From contig SUYU01000005.1 in the NCBI GenBank assembly GCA_015060245.1, forward strand, positions 1 to 64,000: a DNA stretch of 64,000 nucleotides. Reading direction: 5' to 3'. Under the pieces are notes generated by a model, which was not told the origin of the DNA, did not search any database, and saw only the letters and a list, made by a program, of their open reading frames with translations. Below are positions 16,440 through 24,884 of this stretch, in pieces (the stretch's first letter is position 1; each line of letters begins with the position of its first letter). Made by a program: the position numbers and the translations under genes. Source of the stretch: Bacteroidales bacterium (lineage in GTDB: Bacteria > Bacteroidota > Bacteroidia > Bacteroidales > UBA932).

Positions 16440-16670
16440 ATCAGTACAAATCCGCCACAATCGTCAAGCGCCATCAACCGAAATCCGCCTCAACCGTCAC
16501 AAGCATCATCCACCACAACCATCAATCACCATAACCATCAACTGCCACGACTGCCATAAGCATCAATCATCAATCATCAACCACCAAGCGCCACGACTGC
16601 CATAAGCATCAATCATCAACTGCCGCAATCGTCAAGCGCCAAGAGAACCGTCAACGTCAAATCTCGTTAA
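16440..16670. repeat. A/C-rich low-complexity tract with a 30-bp direct repeat
   Basis: The plus strand is built of short units such as CATCAA, CACAAC, CGTCAA and CTGCCA and is poor in G and T. A 30-base segment at 16544-16573 recurs unchanged at 16590-16619, 46 bases on. No start codon with a long frame fits it on either strand, and no regular repeat-spacer pattern is present. Not recognised. Confidence 0.7.
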
Positions 16671-16680
16671 TGGACCCCTT

Positions 16681-17070
16681 TTAACCGTGGCAGACATGTC
16701 CATCCTCTCCATGGGAGTGGCATCCCTCTCCTGAATCAGAGACCTTTCCGGCAAGATACTCCTCTATAAGCACATCTACGCAACCTGAGCAGCCTCTTAT
16801 AACCTTTATTCCGTTTGAAGTGAGCACGTTGTTTGCCCCCTGCCCCATACTTCCTGCCAACATCACCTCTATGCCCATGTTGCGCAATACCGGAGCAATA
16901 CCTGATTTGCATCCACACCCTTGGGGTGAAGGATACTCCTCTTTAGCAATAACTTTATTATTCTCTACAGTAAAAATTGTATAGTGGTCACAATGTCCAA
17001 AATGGTCATCAACCATATTATCTCTTGTTGGAACTGCCACCTTGATCACTCTGCTGAATTTATAAGTCAT
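16681..17070 (-). CDS. NifX/NifB-C type (dinitrogenase FeMo cofactor-like) protein
   Basis: I take the start at MTYKFSRVIKVAVPT (129 residues); earlier ATGs at 17085, 17076 are possible, but that at 17103 lies inside the -7 box. The domain matches the family of FeMo-cofactor-binding proteins, seen in Bacteroidota without nitrogenase: VPTRDNMVDDHFGHC, YTIFTVENNKVI, GCGCKSGIAPVL, and GANNVLTSNGIKVIRGCSGC. The C-terminal tail (GCHSHGEDGHVCHG) is rich in His and Cys and could bind metal. No nif genes are nearby, so its role is unclear; metal or iron-sulfur handling is the usual guess. Confidence 0.82.
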   Translation of the reverse strand: MTYKFSRVIKVAVPTRDNMVDDHFGHCDHYTIFTVENNKVIAKEEYPSPQGCGCKSGIAPVLRNMGIEVMLAGSMGQGANNVLTSNGIKVIRGCSGCVDVLIEEYLAGKVSDSGEGCHSHGEDGHVCHG

Positions 17071-17100
17071 GTTCATAATATACATTTTTAAAACCAACGG

Positions 17101-17131
17101 CAAAGATAGTCTACTTTGATGTTTTTGTCAA
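17101..17131 (-). promoter_or_regulatory. Promoter of the NifX-like gene
   Basis: On the minus strand TTG (17129-17131), a 20-base spacer and TATCTTTG (17101-17108). Transcription would begin near 17095, leaving a leader of about 25 bases if the start is at 17070. Confidence 0.75.
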
Positions 17132-17170
17132 CCTTATTATTTTTATCTTTGTTCATACAAAAACAAGGCC

Positions 17171-17893
17171 ATGAAAAATAGATCTGACAATGGCTCTGCC
17201 GGCAAACAAAAGGCCGGCTATACCCCGGCTCAATGGTTAATTGAACTTACCGGGCAGATAAGAGTCTGTGAATCTGACATAAAGAATACAATCAAAGCCG
17301 GGCAAACAGCCTTGGCTGCACAGTTAAGGGCCTATGACCTCCTTGATGCCATTGCCCGTTACTCACCGTTGGATACCCAAATGAAGGTCCTTGCAGAACA
17401 AATTGACAACGGCAGCAGGGAGGTGATATTCCATAATTTTTTTGCGGCAGTTGAAGCCCTCTGCAAAATTGCCGATGCTCATGCCGAAGAACTTGAAGAT
17501 GCATTCAGAAGATCTGATCTGCACAGCGCTGCTGCCAGTTATCTGCGCCCATGGAGCGCCCAGTACAATAAAATGGAAGAGAGGGCACATCAGGCAATGC
17601 TTCTGTATAATGCAGCAGACCATGCATACAAATGCCAACTGAACGGATCGCTCATAGAAAAATGGCAATCGCTCAGGAGCGTAAGGAGAATGGCCGGTTT
17701 CAGGCTTGAAAGAAAGAGAACCGGCAACTATGTAACAAAGACTTACGAACTTATGCTTGAAGCCCAAAAAGAACTTATGGCTGCACAGCAACAGATGTAC
17801 AGCCATAATGTGGGTTATAAATGTGAGCAGATGCTCTATGTCAAAATTGCAAGGGCCCTTGAAGAAATAGGCGCGTCAAATTCTATGGTATAA
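17171..17893 (+). CDS. Conserved-looking helical protein of unknown function
   Basis: 240 residues, predicted nearly all alpha-helical and soluble, rich in Ala, Gln, Glu and Arg, with no signal peptide or membrane helix. It has a basic central segment (SLRSVRRMAGFRLERKRTG at about 163-181). Nothing in it matches a family I recognise. Coding nature is supported by the length of the frame and a -7 element TATCTTTG at 17144-17151 that would give a leader of about 15 bases. Neighbours (NifX-like gene diverging, TorF porin converging) do not hint at a role. Confidence 0.65.
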   Translation: MKNRSDNGSAGKQKAGYTPAQWLIELTGQIRVCESDIKNTIKAGQTALAAQLRAYDLLDAIARYSPLDTQMKVLAEQIDNGSREVIFHNFFAAVEALCKIADAHAEELEDAFRRSDLHSAAASYLRPWSAQYNKMEERAHQAMLLYNAADHAYKCQLNGSLIEKWQSLRSVRRMAGFRLERKRTGNYVTKTYELMLEAQKELMAAQQQMYSHNVGYKCEQMLYVKIARALEEIGASNSMV

Positions 17894-18000
17894 CTGCCAA
17901 ATCCATTTGAGGCCTGTTGCAAAGAGGAAGCATGTCTCAAAGAGGAAATCCTCCGCATTGATGAAACCTGCAGCAATTAGGAGGCCTGTAACCAAAATGG

Positions 18001-18747
18001 TTATAGGGATATTCCCGCCGCAAAATAGAACTTGTTGATGGCAGGATTGTAGCATCCTTTTGCCATAAGTGAGAAACTGAACGAGTCAGATATTTTAAAC
18101 TCCCTTACTCCCTGAAGGGCAATCTCGCACACAGCAAAACCGGTTGTTCCTGCATAGCAGTCATCACTGTCACACCCGGCAGTACTTGCATACCCGGCAT
18201 AGTAGTCATTGGCCCAAGGAGTAAAGCCTACACCTCCCTCCCAATCTATTGTTAGAAGTGAGAATGGTGCTGCAACGTAACAATATGATGCATAAGCCCT
18301 TTTACCTTTGGGCGTCACCCCGTCATAACCGGCAAAATTTGTACTCCACGCCACATTTACAGGGCCAAAGTCATACCCTACAAGAGCCTCAAAGGTGTGG
18401 CATGTTGAGTTTGCCCCATATGCAAAATATTTGTCACCGGAACCGTAATATGAACTCCAGCAATCTGTTATTGAGGCAGTAAACCCTCCGGTTGTATACT
18501 CAACAATCAGATCAACCTCCGCCACATCTTCATTTGTAAATCCAAGGGAACTCCATACCGTAAAAGAGAAACCCTTATATGAGAGACCCGCATAGGGCTG
18601 GACTGCCACACCGCCAAAATCCTGTCCACGCCATACATATTTGCTTACAATCTCTCCACCATAAAAGGGTTCAACCTTCTCCTGCGCCTTTACATTTCCA
18701 AGAGCACAGAACAATAAAACAAAGAGTGCTAAAATCTTTCCTTTCAT
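18001..18747 (-). CDS. TorF-family putative porin (outer-membrane beta barrel)
   Basis: 248 residues with a signal peptide (1-21, ending VKAQ). The barrel starts with the family signature GGEIVSKYVWRGQDFG near residues 30-45 and ends in a terminal strand FYFAAGISL. It has alternating hydrophobic/polar strands throughout. Unusually for an outer-membrane protein it contains about eight cysteines, including CDSDDC near residue 193. Substrate unknown. It stands alone; a -7-like TAGTTTTG lies at 18782-18789 on the minus strand. Confidence 0.8.
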   Translation of the reverse strand: MKGKILALFVLLFCALGNVKAQEKVEPFYGGEIVSKYVWRGQDFGGVAVQPYAGLSYKGFSFTVWSSLGFTNEDVAEVDLIVEYTTGGFTASITDCWSSYYGSGDKYFAYGANSTCHTFEALVGYDFGPVNVAWSTNFAGYDGVTPKGKRAYASYCYVAAPFSLLTIDWEGGVGFTPWANDYYAGYASTAGCDSDDCYAGTTGFAVCEIALQGVREFKISDSFSFSLMAKGCYNPAINKFYFAAGISL

Positions 18748-18850
18748 TCTTTAAATTATTAATGGTTTAAAAGTTTCATAACAAAACTACAAAAATATCT
18801 TAAAATTAAAAGGTACTTGAGTATATTTGCTTAAAAATTTGAACAATTTT

Positions 18851-20044
18851 ATGAAACAAATAGACAGAAAAGGCTCATACTCAATTAAAGTTGATGCCAT
18901 TGCAAAATATTTTGGTTCAGAAAACCTCATTCCCCTCTGGGTTGCCGACATGGATTTTGAGACTCCGGCATGCGTTAGAGAGGCCTTGAACAACATTGTA
19001 CAACAGGGAGTTTATGGTTACAACCATATTCCCGACAACTACTTTCCTACAATTTCAAAGTGGCTCAATGAGCAGCAGGGCTGGAGCGTTGATCCGTCAT
19101 GGATTGCCTTCATCCCCGGGATAGTCAAAGGAATAGGATATGTAATAAACTACTTTACAAAGAGCGGAGACAACATTATTGTACAGCCTCCAATCTACCC
19201 TCCTTTCATGAATCTGCCTAAAGGTAACGGCAGAAATCTGCTCTTCAACCCGCTTGTAAGGGTAGAGGATGAAGATGGCACATGCTACCGCATGGATTTT
19301 GACAACCTTGAGGAGTTGTGCCGCAACAACAAATGCAGATTGCTTATTCTCAGCAATCCGCACAATCCGGCTGGTATAGCATGGGATAAGGAGACACTCC
19401 AAAAATTGGCCTCAATCTGCCATAGACATGATGTGCTGGTAATTTCTGACGAAATACATGCCGATATGCCGCTGTTCGGCAACAGCCACACTCCATTTGC
19501 CACAGCAAGTGAGGAGGCGGCGCAGATAAGCATTACATTTGGTGCGCCGTCAAAGACATTCAATATGGCAGGTATTGTAAGTTCATACACAGTGGTTCCA
19601 AACAAGGAGTTGCGCGAACCCTTCTTCAAATGGATGCAGGTAAATGAACTTAGCAGCCCTACCATTTTTGCTACCCAAGGTGCAATTGCCGCATATACCC
19701 AAGGCAATGAGTGGCGTCAAAAGATGCTCTCATACATTGAGGAGAACGTGCTCTTCATTGAAAGATATTGCAAAGAGGAACTTGAAGGACTTATCAGGCC
19801 AATCAGGCCACAGAGTTCGTTTCTCATATGGCTTGACTGCCGTCCGCTCTGCAAGAGGCTCTTCGGCGAGACCGACCAGATGAAACTTGTACACCTGTTC
19901 ATCAAAAAGGCCTCTCTTGCCCTTAATGACGGTGCAGCATTCGGTCCCGGAGGTGAGGGCTACATGAGGCTCAACATCGGTTGTGGAAGGGAAGTTCTCC
20001 AACAGGCTATGGACCAACTCAAAAGTGCAATTTTTGTGGAATAA
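18851..20044 (+). CDS. malY: MalY/PatB-type pyridoxal-phosphate C-S lyase
   Basis: 397 residues, full length for the family. The start is MKQIDRKGSYSIK; the frame's earlier ATG at 18827 overlaps a -7-like box (18822-18829). Signatures: VADMDFETP near the start, ILSNPHNPAGIAW, SDEIHADM and the PLP-binding Lys235 in GAPSKTFNMAG. Such enzymes split cystathionine and other C-S bonds, giving homocysteine or hydrogen sulfide; some act as aminotransferases. Its C-terminal codons form part of the terminator hairpin at 20020-20055. Confidence 0.92.
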   Translation: MKQIDRKGSYSIKVDAIAKYFGSENLIPLWVADMDFETPACVREALNNIVQQGVYGYNHIPDNYFPTISKWLNEQQGWSVDPSWIAFIPGIVKGIGYVINYFTKSGDNIIVQPPIYPPFMNLPKGNGRNLLFNPLVRVEDEDGTCYRMDFDNLEELCRNNKCRLLILSNPHNPAGIAWDKETLQKLASICHRHDVLVISDEIHADMPLFGNSHTPFATASEEAAQISITFGAPSKTFNMAGIVSSYTVVPNKELREPFFKWMQVNELSSPTIFATQGAIAAYTQGNEWRQKMLSYIEENVLFIERYCKEELEGLIRPIRPQSSFLIWLDCRPLCKRLFGETDQMKLVHLFIKKASLALNDGAAFGPGGEGYMRLNIGCGREVLQQAMDQLKSAIFVE

Positions 20045-20058
20045 TTGCACTTTTGAAT
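20020..20058 (+). terminator. Terminator overlapping the malY stop codon
   Basis: A perfect 13-bp inverted repeat: CAAAAGTGCAATT (20020-20032) and AATTGCACTTTTG (20043-20055). The stop codon TAA at 20042-20044 lies at the start of the right arm, so the hairpin includes coding sequence. Confidence 0.75.
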
Positions 20059-20076
20059 GCCCTGCCTGATATAAAA

Positions 20077-20640
20077 CTACTCCCTTATTATCTCTATTTC
20101 ACTGGTAAGACCGACCTTGATTATTTGCGAGGGCTGGTGTGTGGCATTATCTTCACACAACGGATCCACCACAAAGTCTGCAGCACCCTTGATCTGATCA
20201 GAGATCTCCTCAAAATATTTTGGAGCCGCCTCACCGGAAATATTTGCCGATGTGGAGACTATGGGTTTGCGGAACTTTGATATGAGTTTGACACAAAAAT
20301 CGCTCATTGGAACCCTTATGCCAGCACTGCCGTCTTCTGCAACAACATTTGGAGCCAGGCCAACTGCATCGGGGTAGATTATGGTCATGGGCTTGTCATT
20401 AACTTCAACCAGGGTTACTGCAATCTCCGGGACCTCCTTTACATATCTGCAGACCATATCAATATCTGATGCAAGAGTTATCAGACTCTTGCTGTCGGCC
20501 CTCTGCTTTATTTTGAATATCTTCTCTACAGCCTTCTCATTTGTGGCATCACAGCCCAACCCCCATACTGTATCTGTAGGATAGAGGATTACTCCGCCCT
20601 CCTTGAGGATCTTTATTGCTGCATCTATCTGTGCATTCAT
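20077..20640 (-). CDS. tsaC: L-threonylcarbamoyladenylate synthase (TsaC/YrdC)
   Basis: 187 residues from MNAQIDAAIKIL; an upstream in-frame ATG at 20670 is less likely. The YrdC fold shows GGVILYPTDTVWGLGCDA and KSLITLASDID (KxR-like site RADSKSL), and SAGIRVP and STSANISGE. It makes threonylcarbamoyl-AMP from threonine, bicarbonate and ATP for the t6A37 modification of tRNAs. It lacks the extra Sua5 domain, so it is TsaC-type. It is the last gene of a minus-strand series from MutL through rhomboid and an exo/endonuclease family protein. TsaE, which acts in the same pathway, is at 36650-37084. Confidence 0.93.
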   Translation of the reverse strand: MNAQIDAAIKILKEGGVILYPTDTVWGLGCDATNEKAVEKIFKIKQRADSKSLITLASDIDMVCRYVKEVPEIAVTLVEVNDKPMTIIYPDAVGLAPNVVAEDGSAGIRVPMSDFCVKLISKFRKPIVSTSANISGEAAPKYFEEISDQIKGAADFVVDPLCEDNATHQPSQIIKVGLTSEIEIIRE

Positions 20641-20672
20641 ATCTTTGGATTTTAAATTCTGTCCGGTCAACT

Positions 20673-21782
20673 CTATAGAATGAATTCTGCCATAACCGGG
20701 TAGTGGTCAGAAAATTCAACTTTATGGGTAACGTGTGAAACACCTTCATATTCCTGCGGATAGAGTATATAATCTATCCTGAGCAACGGCCAAACAGGAA
20801 TATAGGTTCCTGCAAAGCCCGATCCGGCCTCAGCAAATGAATCCTTCCTGCCCTTTGATAGCCTGTGATATGTGTAGGACATTGGAGTATCGTTGAAATC
20901 GCCGCAAATTATTGCGGGCAAATGGCTCTCTTCAATGCTCTGCATAATCTGGTTTACCTGCTCTGAACGCCTTATGAAGGTACCCTTCATCTTCTCGTGC
21001 ACCTGAATAATCTCTTCGGTTATCTCCTCTCTTTGAGGATCGGAATTGAGCGTTCTTATAAAGCCTGCGAATGAGACATTGTATGACTCCAAGTGGTTGT
21101 TGTATACCCTCACCCTTCTTCCGAAATGGTCTATATCGGCATATACCGACAAGTTTGTACTCTTTGGAAAACTTATCTTTCCGCTCTCAACAATCGGGTA
21201 TTTGCTCAAAATTATATTGCCGAAGAACTTGCCGTTCCTTACCTTGAAAAGGTGATGGTATCGGTATTTGTACTCCCCCATGATGGTATCGGCCTGCATC
21301 TTTGACTCCACAAAGAACTCCTGCAGGCATACAATGTGCGGGGCATTCTCCCTAATATGGGCCACTATCTTGTCTCGGCACTCTGCCTTTGTGCCACCAA
21401 CATTACCGGCAGAAAACATTCCCACATTGTAACTCTCTACCCGAAGTTTGATACCCTCCTTCTGCGGTTCCGCACTTCCTGCAGTTATCTTGCAGATACT
21501 CTCAACATAGAGCAACGACGGCATAAGGGCAATTATGGGAATCCAGGCAGAATGGCTCCTGTTGAAGAGTGCTATAAAAAAGAGCAGCAGATTTACGGCA
21601 GCAATGGGTATGAAATAGAGGCCAAAGAAGAGCGGTACCGAAAATTTTGACGGATTCACATATATTGATATGTAGGAAAGGGCCAAAGCCGCAGCAGCCA
21701 CAACAAGAATAACCCTGAATGACAATGCAAAGAGAAATGGAGTCTTTCGTCTGCTACTGCTATTTCTTTTATCCTTCGGCAT
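20673..21782 (-). CDS. Membrane-anchored endonuclease/exonuclease/phosphatase family protein
   Basis: 369 residues. Three N-terminal membrane helices (about 15-37, 43-70 and 74-92) are followed by an EEP domain (about 110-369) with motifs VCLQEFF, NNHLESYN, ICGDFNDTP and EFSDHYPV, which supply the catalytic Asn, His and Asp residues. Related proteins cut DNA, phosphate esters or lipids; target unknown, and the active domain should face one side of the inner membrane. Gap to the tsaC start is 32 bases and to rhomboid 26 bases, consistent with one operon. Confidence 0.88.
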   Translation of the reverse strand: MPKDKRNSSSRRKTPFLFALSFRVILVVAAAALALSYISIYVNPSKFSVPLFFGLYFIPIAAVNLLLFFIALFNRSHSAWIPIIALMPSLLYVESICKITAGSAEPQKEGIKLRVESYNVGMFSAGNVGGTKAECRDKIVAHIRENAPHIVCLQEFFVESKMQADTIMGEYKYRYHHLFKVRNGKFFGNIILSKYPIVESGKISFPKSTNLSVYADIDHFGRRVRVYNNHLESYNVSFAGFIRTLNSDPQREEITEEIIQVHEKMKGTFIRRSEQVNQIMQSIEESHLPAIICGDFNDTPMSYTYHRLSKGRKDSFAEAGSGFAGTYIPVWPLLRIDYILYPQEYEGVSHVTHKVEFSDHYPVMAEFIL

Positions 21783-21808
21783 AATTCAATCTGCCCCTGC
21801 AAGAGTAT

Positions 21809-22465
21809 TTAGTAATACATTCTGTTGTTCTTTTTCCAGTATATGATAAGGAAATATCCGAATATCATACCTCCCAAATGGGCAAAATGGGCAATATTGC
21901 TGCCTGCTCCAGATAGTCCCGACAGCAGTTCAATCACACCGAAAATAAGCACGAACCACTTCGCTTTCAGCGCTATAGGAGGGAAAATAAGTTGCATCAC
22001 ATTGTTTGGGAACAGCATGGCATAGGCCAACAGCAAGCCATAGATTGCACCCGATGCCCCTACCGTAGGAGTACCCAATATCTGGTTTATCTGGGCCTGG
22101 GCCATAAAGTTGCCAGCACCGGCAGAGTTTACAAGCGAACTCAATTCAATATATATGGTAAGGTTATGCAGCAGTGCGGCACCTATTCCTGTTACAAGAT
22201 AATAGAAAAGGAACTTCTTTCCACCCCAAACATTTTCAAGAACGCTTCCAAAGATGAAAAGGGTATACATATTGAAAAATATATGGAAGAATCCTCCATG
22301 CATGAACATATGGGTAAGCAACTGGTAGGGTTTGAAGAATGGTGACTGGAAACAGAACAGGGAGAGTTTTTCATACATGAAATCACCCACAATGAATGTT
22401 CCCACAAACATTATCACGTTTATTATTATAAGGTTCTTTACAACCGGCGGTATTCTGTCAAACAT
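21809..22465 (-). CDS. Rhomboid intramembrane serine protease
   Basis: 218 residues with about six membrane helices. The catalytic dyad is intact: Ser138 in GASGAIYG and His196 in AHFAHLGGM; the HMFMHGGFFHIFFNM segment in helix 2 (residues 52-66) is also typical. It cuts membrane proteins within their transmembrane segment; substrates are unknown. It lies between MutL and the EEP protein in the same direction. Confidence 0.94.
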   Translation of the reverse strand: MFDRIPPVVKNLIIINVIMFVGTFIVGDFMYEKLSLFCFQSPFFKPYQLLTHMFMHGGFFHIFFNMYTLFIFGSVLENVWGGKKFLFYYLVTGIGAALLHNLTIYIELSSLVNSAGAGNFMAQAQINQILGTPTVGASGAIYGLLLAYAMLFPNNVMQLIFPPIALKAKWFVLIFGVIELLSGLSGAGSNIAHFAHLGGMIFGYFLIIYWKKNNRMYY

Positions 22466-22500
22466 ATCTTTTATTTTTTAATCTGATTAATATGGAACAA

Positions 22501-24390
22501 CTAAAGCAAATTCTTTGCCAACTCCTCAAGCGTTATTATTGTCATGCACTTTCCTCCTCTCAATGCAACATGCGGCTCTTCGCATGCAAAGAGACTGTCC
22601 ACAACCCCCTGAGCCTGTGCGTGAGAGATGTTATTTGCTAGTTTACACCCGTTTGCCCTTACCATATCAAGGGCCATCTTCTCCTTCATCTCCCTGCGCA
22701 TATCAGAGCCTGTCTGCTGAAGGTTCGCCAGAAGATTGTCAAGGCATACCCTTGCATCAATGTCATCTCCCGACAAAACGGCAGGAAGGCCATAAACCAC
22801 TATGCAGTCCTCGCCAAAAGGGCGGATATCAAAACCCATCTCCTTGAGGAACTCCGTATCCTCCATCAGGAGCGTGTACGAAGCATGGTCAAGGTCAATG
22901 GTCTGCGGATAGAGATTCTCCTGAATTGCCACAGATCCCGATTTTATTGCATTTAGATACCTCTCATAAAGAATACGCTCCTTTGCCCTCTGTACATCAA
23001 TGAGCAGCAGTCCCGACTTTACTGTTGTAACAATGTATTTTCCTTTAAGTTGCAGGATTGGACGCTCCCCGCTTACAGTCTCGTCACCAAAGACTCCTCC
23101 GTAACTGTTCTGCCCGGTAAAGTAACTTCTGTCGGGAGCCGGAGAGTGCTGCATGCCTGAGGCCGCATCTGCTTCGCCGGATGAAAACTCATTGAATGAG
23201 AACTCTTCATTGTTGCCGAATCTGCTTCCTGGATTGAATCCTTTGAAATTGTCGGCCGACAGACCTCGCCTTGATTCCAACTCCTCGTTGAAGGGATTGA
23301 AGAGCGGGTCATAATTTATCTTTGGTGGCGCCACATACTTCAAGCCTGCCGGAAGGACCGGTATCTCGGGAGCGCCCTCTGTATCAAAGTCTATTGACGG
23401 AAGAAATGCTCCCTCTCCTATAGCCTCCTTTACGGCAGCATGAAGAATCTCAAATATTATCTGGTCATTCTCAAACTTTATCTCAGTCTTTGTAGGATGG
23501 ATATTCACATCCATATTTGCCGGATCAATCTCAAGGTATATGAAATATGAGGGGATTGTGCCTTCAGGAATAAGTGTGCCATAAGCCTTTATCACAGCCT
23601 TGTGCAGCAGCGGACTCTTGAAGAAGCGGCCATTTACAAAGAAGTACTGGTTGGGCTGGCTCTTTTTGGCCAACGAAGGACGCCCCACAAAGCCCCTTAT
23701 TGAGGCCACAGTTGTATCGGTCTGCAAATCGATGAGATCCTTTGCTATATCCTTGCCCGCAATCTGCGCTATACGCTGCTTTACATTGCTTACAGGCATA
23801 AGGGAATAGACATCCTTTGAGTCATGTACGAACTTGAACTCAAGTTCGGGCCGTGTGAGGGCTATTTTTATGAATTCTGAGACAATCTGCCTGTACTCGA
23901 CATTATCCGACTTGAGGAACTTCCTCCTTGCAGGAATATTGTAAAATATGTTCCTTACGGCGAAATTGCAGCCCTGCGGACAACTTGTCTGCACAACCGA
24001 CAAAACCTTGTTCTCCGCCACATGCACCTCTGTTCCTGTCTCCTCCCCCTCTTTACGGGTCTTGAGGGTAACATCGGCACAAGAGGCTATGGAGGCAAGT
24101 GCCTCTCCCCTGAAACCGAAACTCTTTATGGAGTAGAGATCTTCAGCCTTTTCAATCTTTGAGGTTGCATGACGCTCAAATGCAATGGTTGCCTCCTGTG
24201 CTGTCATGCCTGAACCATTGTCTATTACCTGTATAAGGGTACGGCCGCTGTCGTTTACAATAAGAAGCACCTTTGACGCACCTGCATCAACGGCATTCTC
24301 CATAAGTTCCTTGACTACAGATGCCGGACGCTGGACAACCTCTCCGGCCGCAATCAGATTTGCAATATGGCTGGGCAAGACTCTAATCAT
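22501..24390 (-). CDS. mutL: DNA mismatch repair protein MutL
   Basis: 629 residues. The N-terminal GHKL ATPase shows ELMENAVDAGA, DNGSGM and FGFRGEALASI; the transducer domain has GRFFKSPLLHKAV and NVHPTKTEIKF. A Ser/Asn-rich linker (about 350-430) leads to the C-terminal dimerisation domain. MutL couples mismatch recognition by MutS to strand excision. In the nicking MutLs the C-terminal motif is DQHA(x)2E(x)4E; here the same place reads DVQRAKERILYE with Asp465, Glu471 and Glu476, so the Gln and His are changed. The acidic residues remain, so loss of nicking activity is not certain. Confidence 0.95.
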   Translation of the reverse strand: MIRVLPSHIANLIAAGEVVQRPASVVKELMENAVDAGASKVLLIVNDSGRTLIQVIDNGSGMTAQEATIAFERHATSKIEKAEDLYSIKSFGFRGEALASIASCADVTLKTRKEGEETGTEVHVAENKVLSVVQTSCPQGCNFAVRNIFYNIPARRKFLKSDNVEYRQIVSEFIKIALTRPELEFKFVHDSKDVYSLMPVSNVKQRIAQIAGKDIAKDLIDLQTDTTVASIRGFVGRPSLAKKSQPNQYFFVNGRFFKSPLLHKAVIKAYGTLIPEGTIPSYFIYLEIDPANMDVNIHPTKTEIKFENDQIIFEILHAAVKEAIGEGAFLPSIDFDTEGAPEIPVLPAGLKYVAPPKINYDPLFNPFNEELESRRGLSADNFKGFNPGSRFGNNEEFSFNEFSSGEADAASGMQHSPAPDRSYFTGQNSYGGVFGDETVSGERPILQLKGKYIVTTVKSGLLLIDVQRAKERILYERYLNAIKSGSVAIQENLYPQTIDLDHASYTLLMEDTEFLKEMGFDIRPFGEDCIVVYGLPAVLSGDDIDARVCLDNLLANLQQTGSDMRREMKEKMALDMVRANGCKLANNISHAQAQGVVDSLFACEEPHVALRGGKCMTIITLEELAKNLL

Positions 24391-24455
24391 ACAATTCCGT
24401 CCAATTACAGTTCCTTAAAATGTTACAATACACAAAAGCAAATTCCTTACAGGCA

Positions 24456-24749
24456 TCAGATGTTCATGAAGAAATCAAATGCATCTGTAAAGCGCATGAG
24501 AAGATAAACTACAATTCCCAATGTAATTACAGATATAAGGCGGATAATCATGCTCGCCCCGCTGCTGCGCTTTGACTCATACTTTATACGGTGAAAGCCT
24601 TTGCGGACATTGTCGCCAGGCACATACTCACCGGCATCGCGCTTGCGCTGATTTTCAATTTTCTCTTCAAGTTCCTCCTTGCGGGGGTCATAATACAACG
24701 GCTGATAATTGAAGACTCTGTGTTTTGGCGTCTTGAAAAATATTCCCAT
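24456..24749 (-). CDS. Small conserved Bacteroidota membrane protein
   Basis: 97 residues. The start MGIFFKTPKHRVFNYQPLYYDP and a basic middle precede a single C-terminal membrane helix (about 67-88). Proteins of this kind next to mutL are sometimes listed as riboflavin synthase subunit beta, but no enzyme domain is visible, so that name should not be trusted. Function unknown. Confidence 0.75.
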   Translation of the reverse strand: MGIFFKTPKHRVFNYQPLYYDPRKEELEEKIENQRKRDAGEYVPGDNVRKGFHRIKYESKRSSGASMIIRLISVITLGIVVYLLMRFTDAFDFFMNI

Positions 24750-24817
24750 ACTGATTCAGTCTATTTGAACTTCAAAGATACAAATAAGAATTCAAAAATC
24801 TATCTGCGGATTTTTGC

Positions 24818-24851
24818 TTTGGAGAATTTTATGAAAAAACAACTATTTTTG
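24818..24851 (+). promoter_or_regulatory. Probable promoter of ispF
   Basis: TTTG (24818-24821), 22-base spacer, TATTTTTG (24844-24851). The spacer is slightly long. It supports starting ispF at 24885 and not far upstream. Confidence 0.55.
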
Positions 24852-24884
24852 CAGAGTTGTTTTACATGTACTAAAAAAAGAATC

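Noticed and set aside
16440-16670. A/C-rich repeats considered as a CRISPR array
   Set aside because: The units vary in length and sequence, no constant repeat with unique spacers is seen, and no cas genes are near.
24456-24749. Annotation as riboflavin synthase subunit beta
   Set aside because: The protein is 97 residues with a membrane helix and no lumazine/riboflavin synthase motif.
24591-24884. Upstream extension of the ispF frame
   Set aside because: It overlaps the divergent membrane gene, contains the ispF promoter, and has no similarity to IspF.
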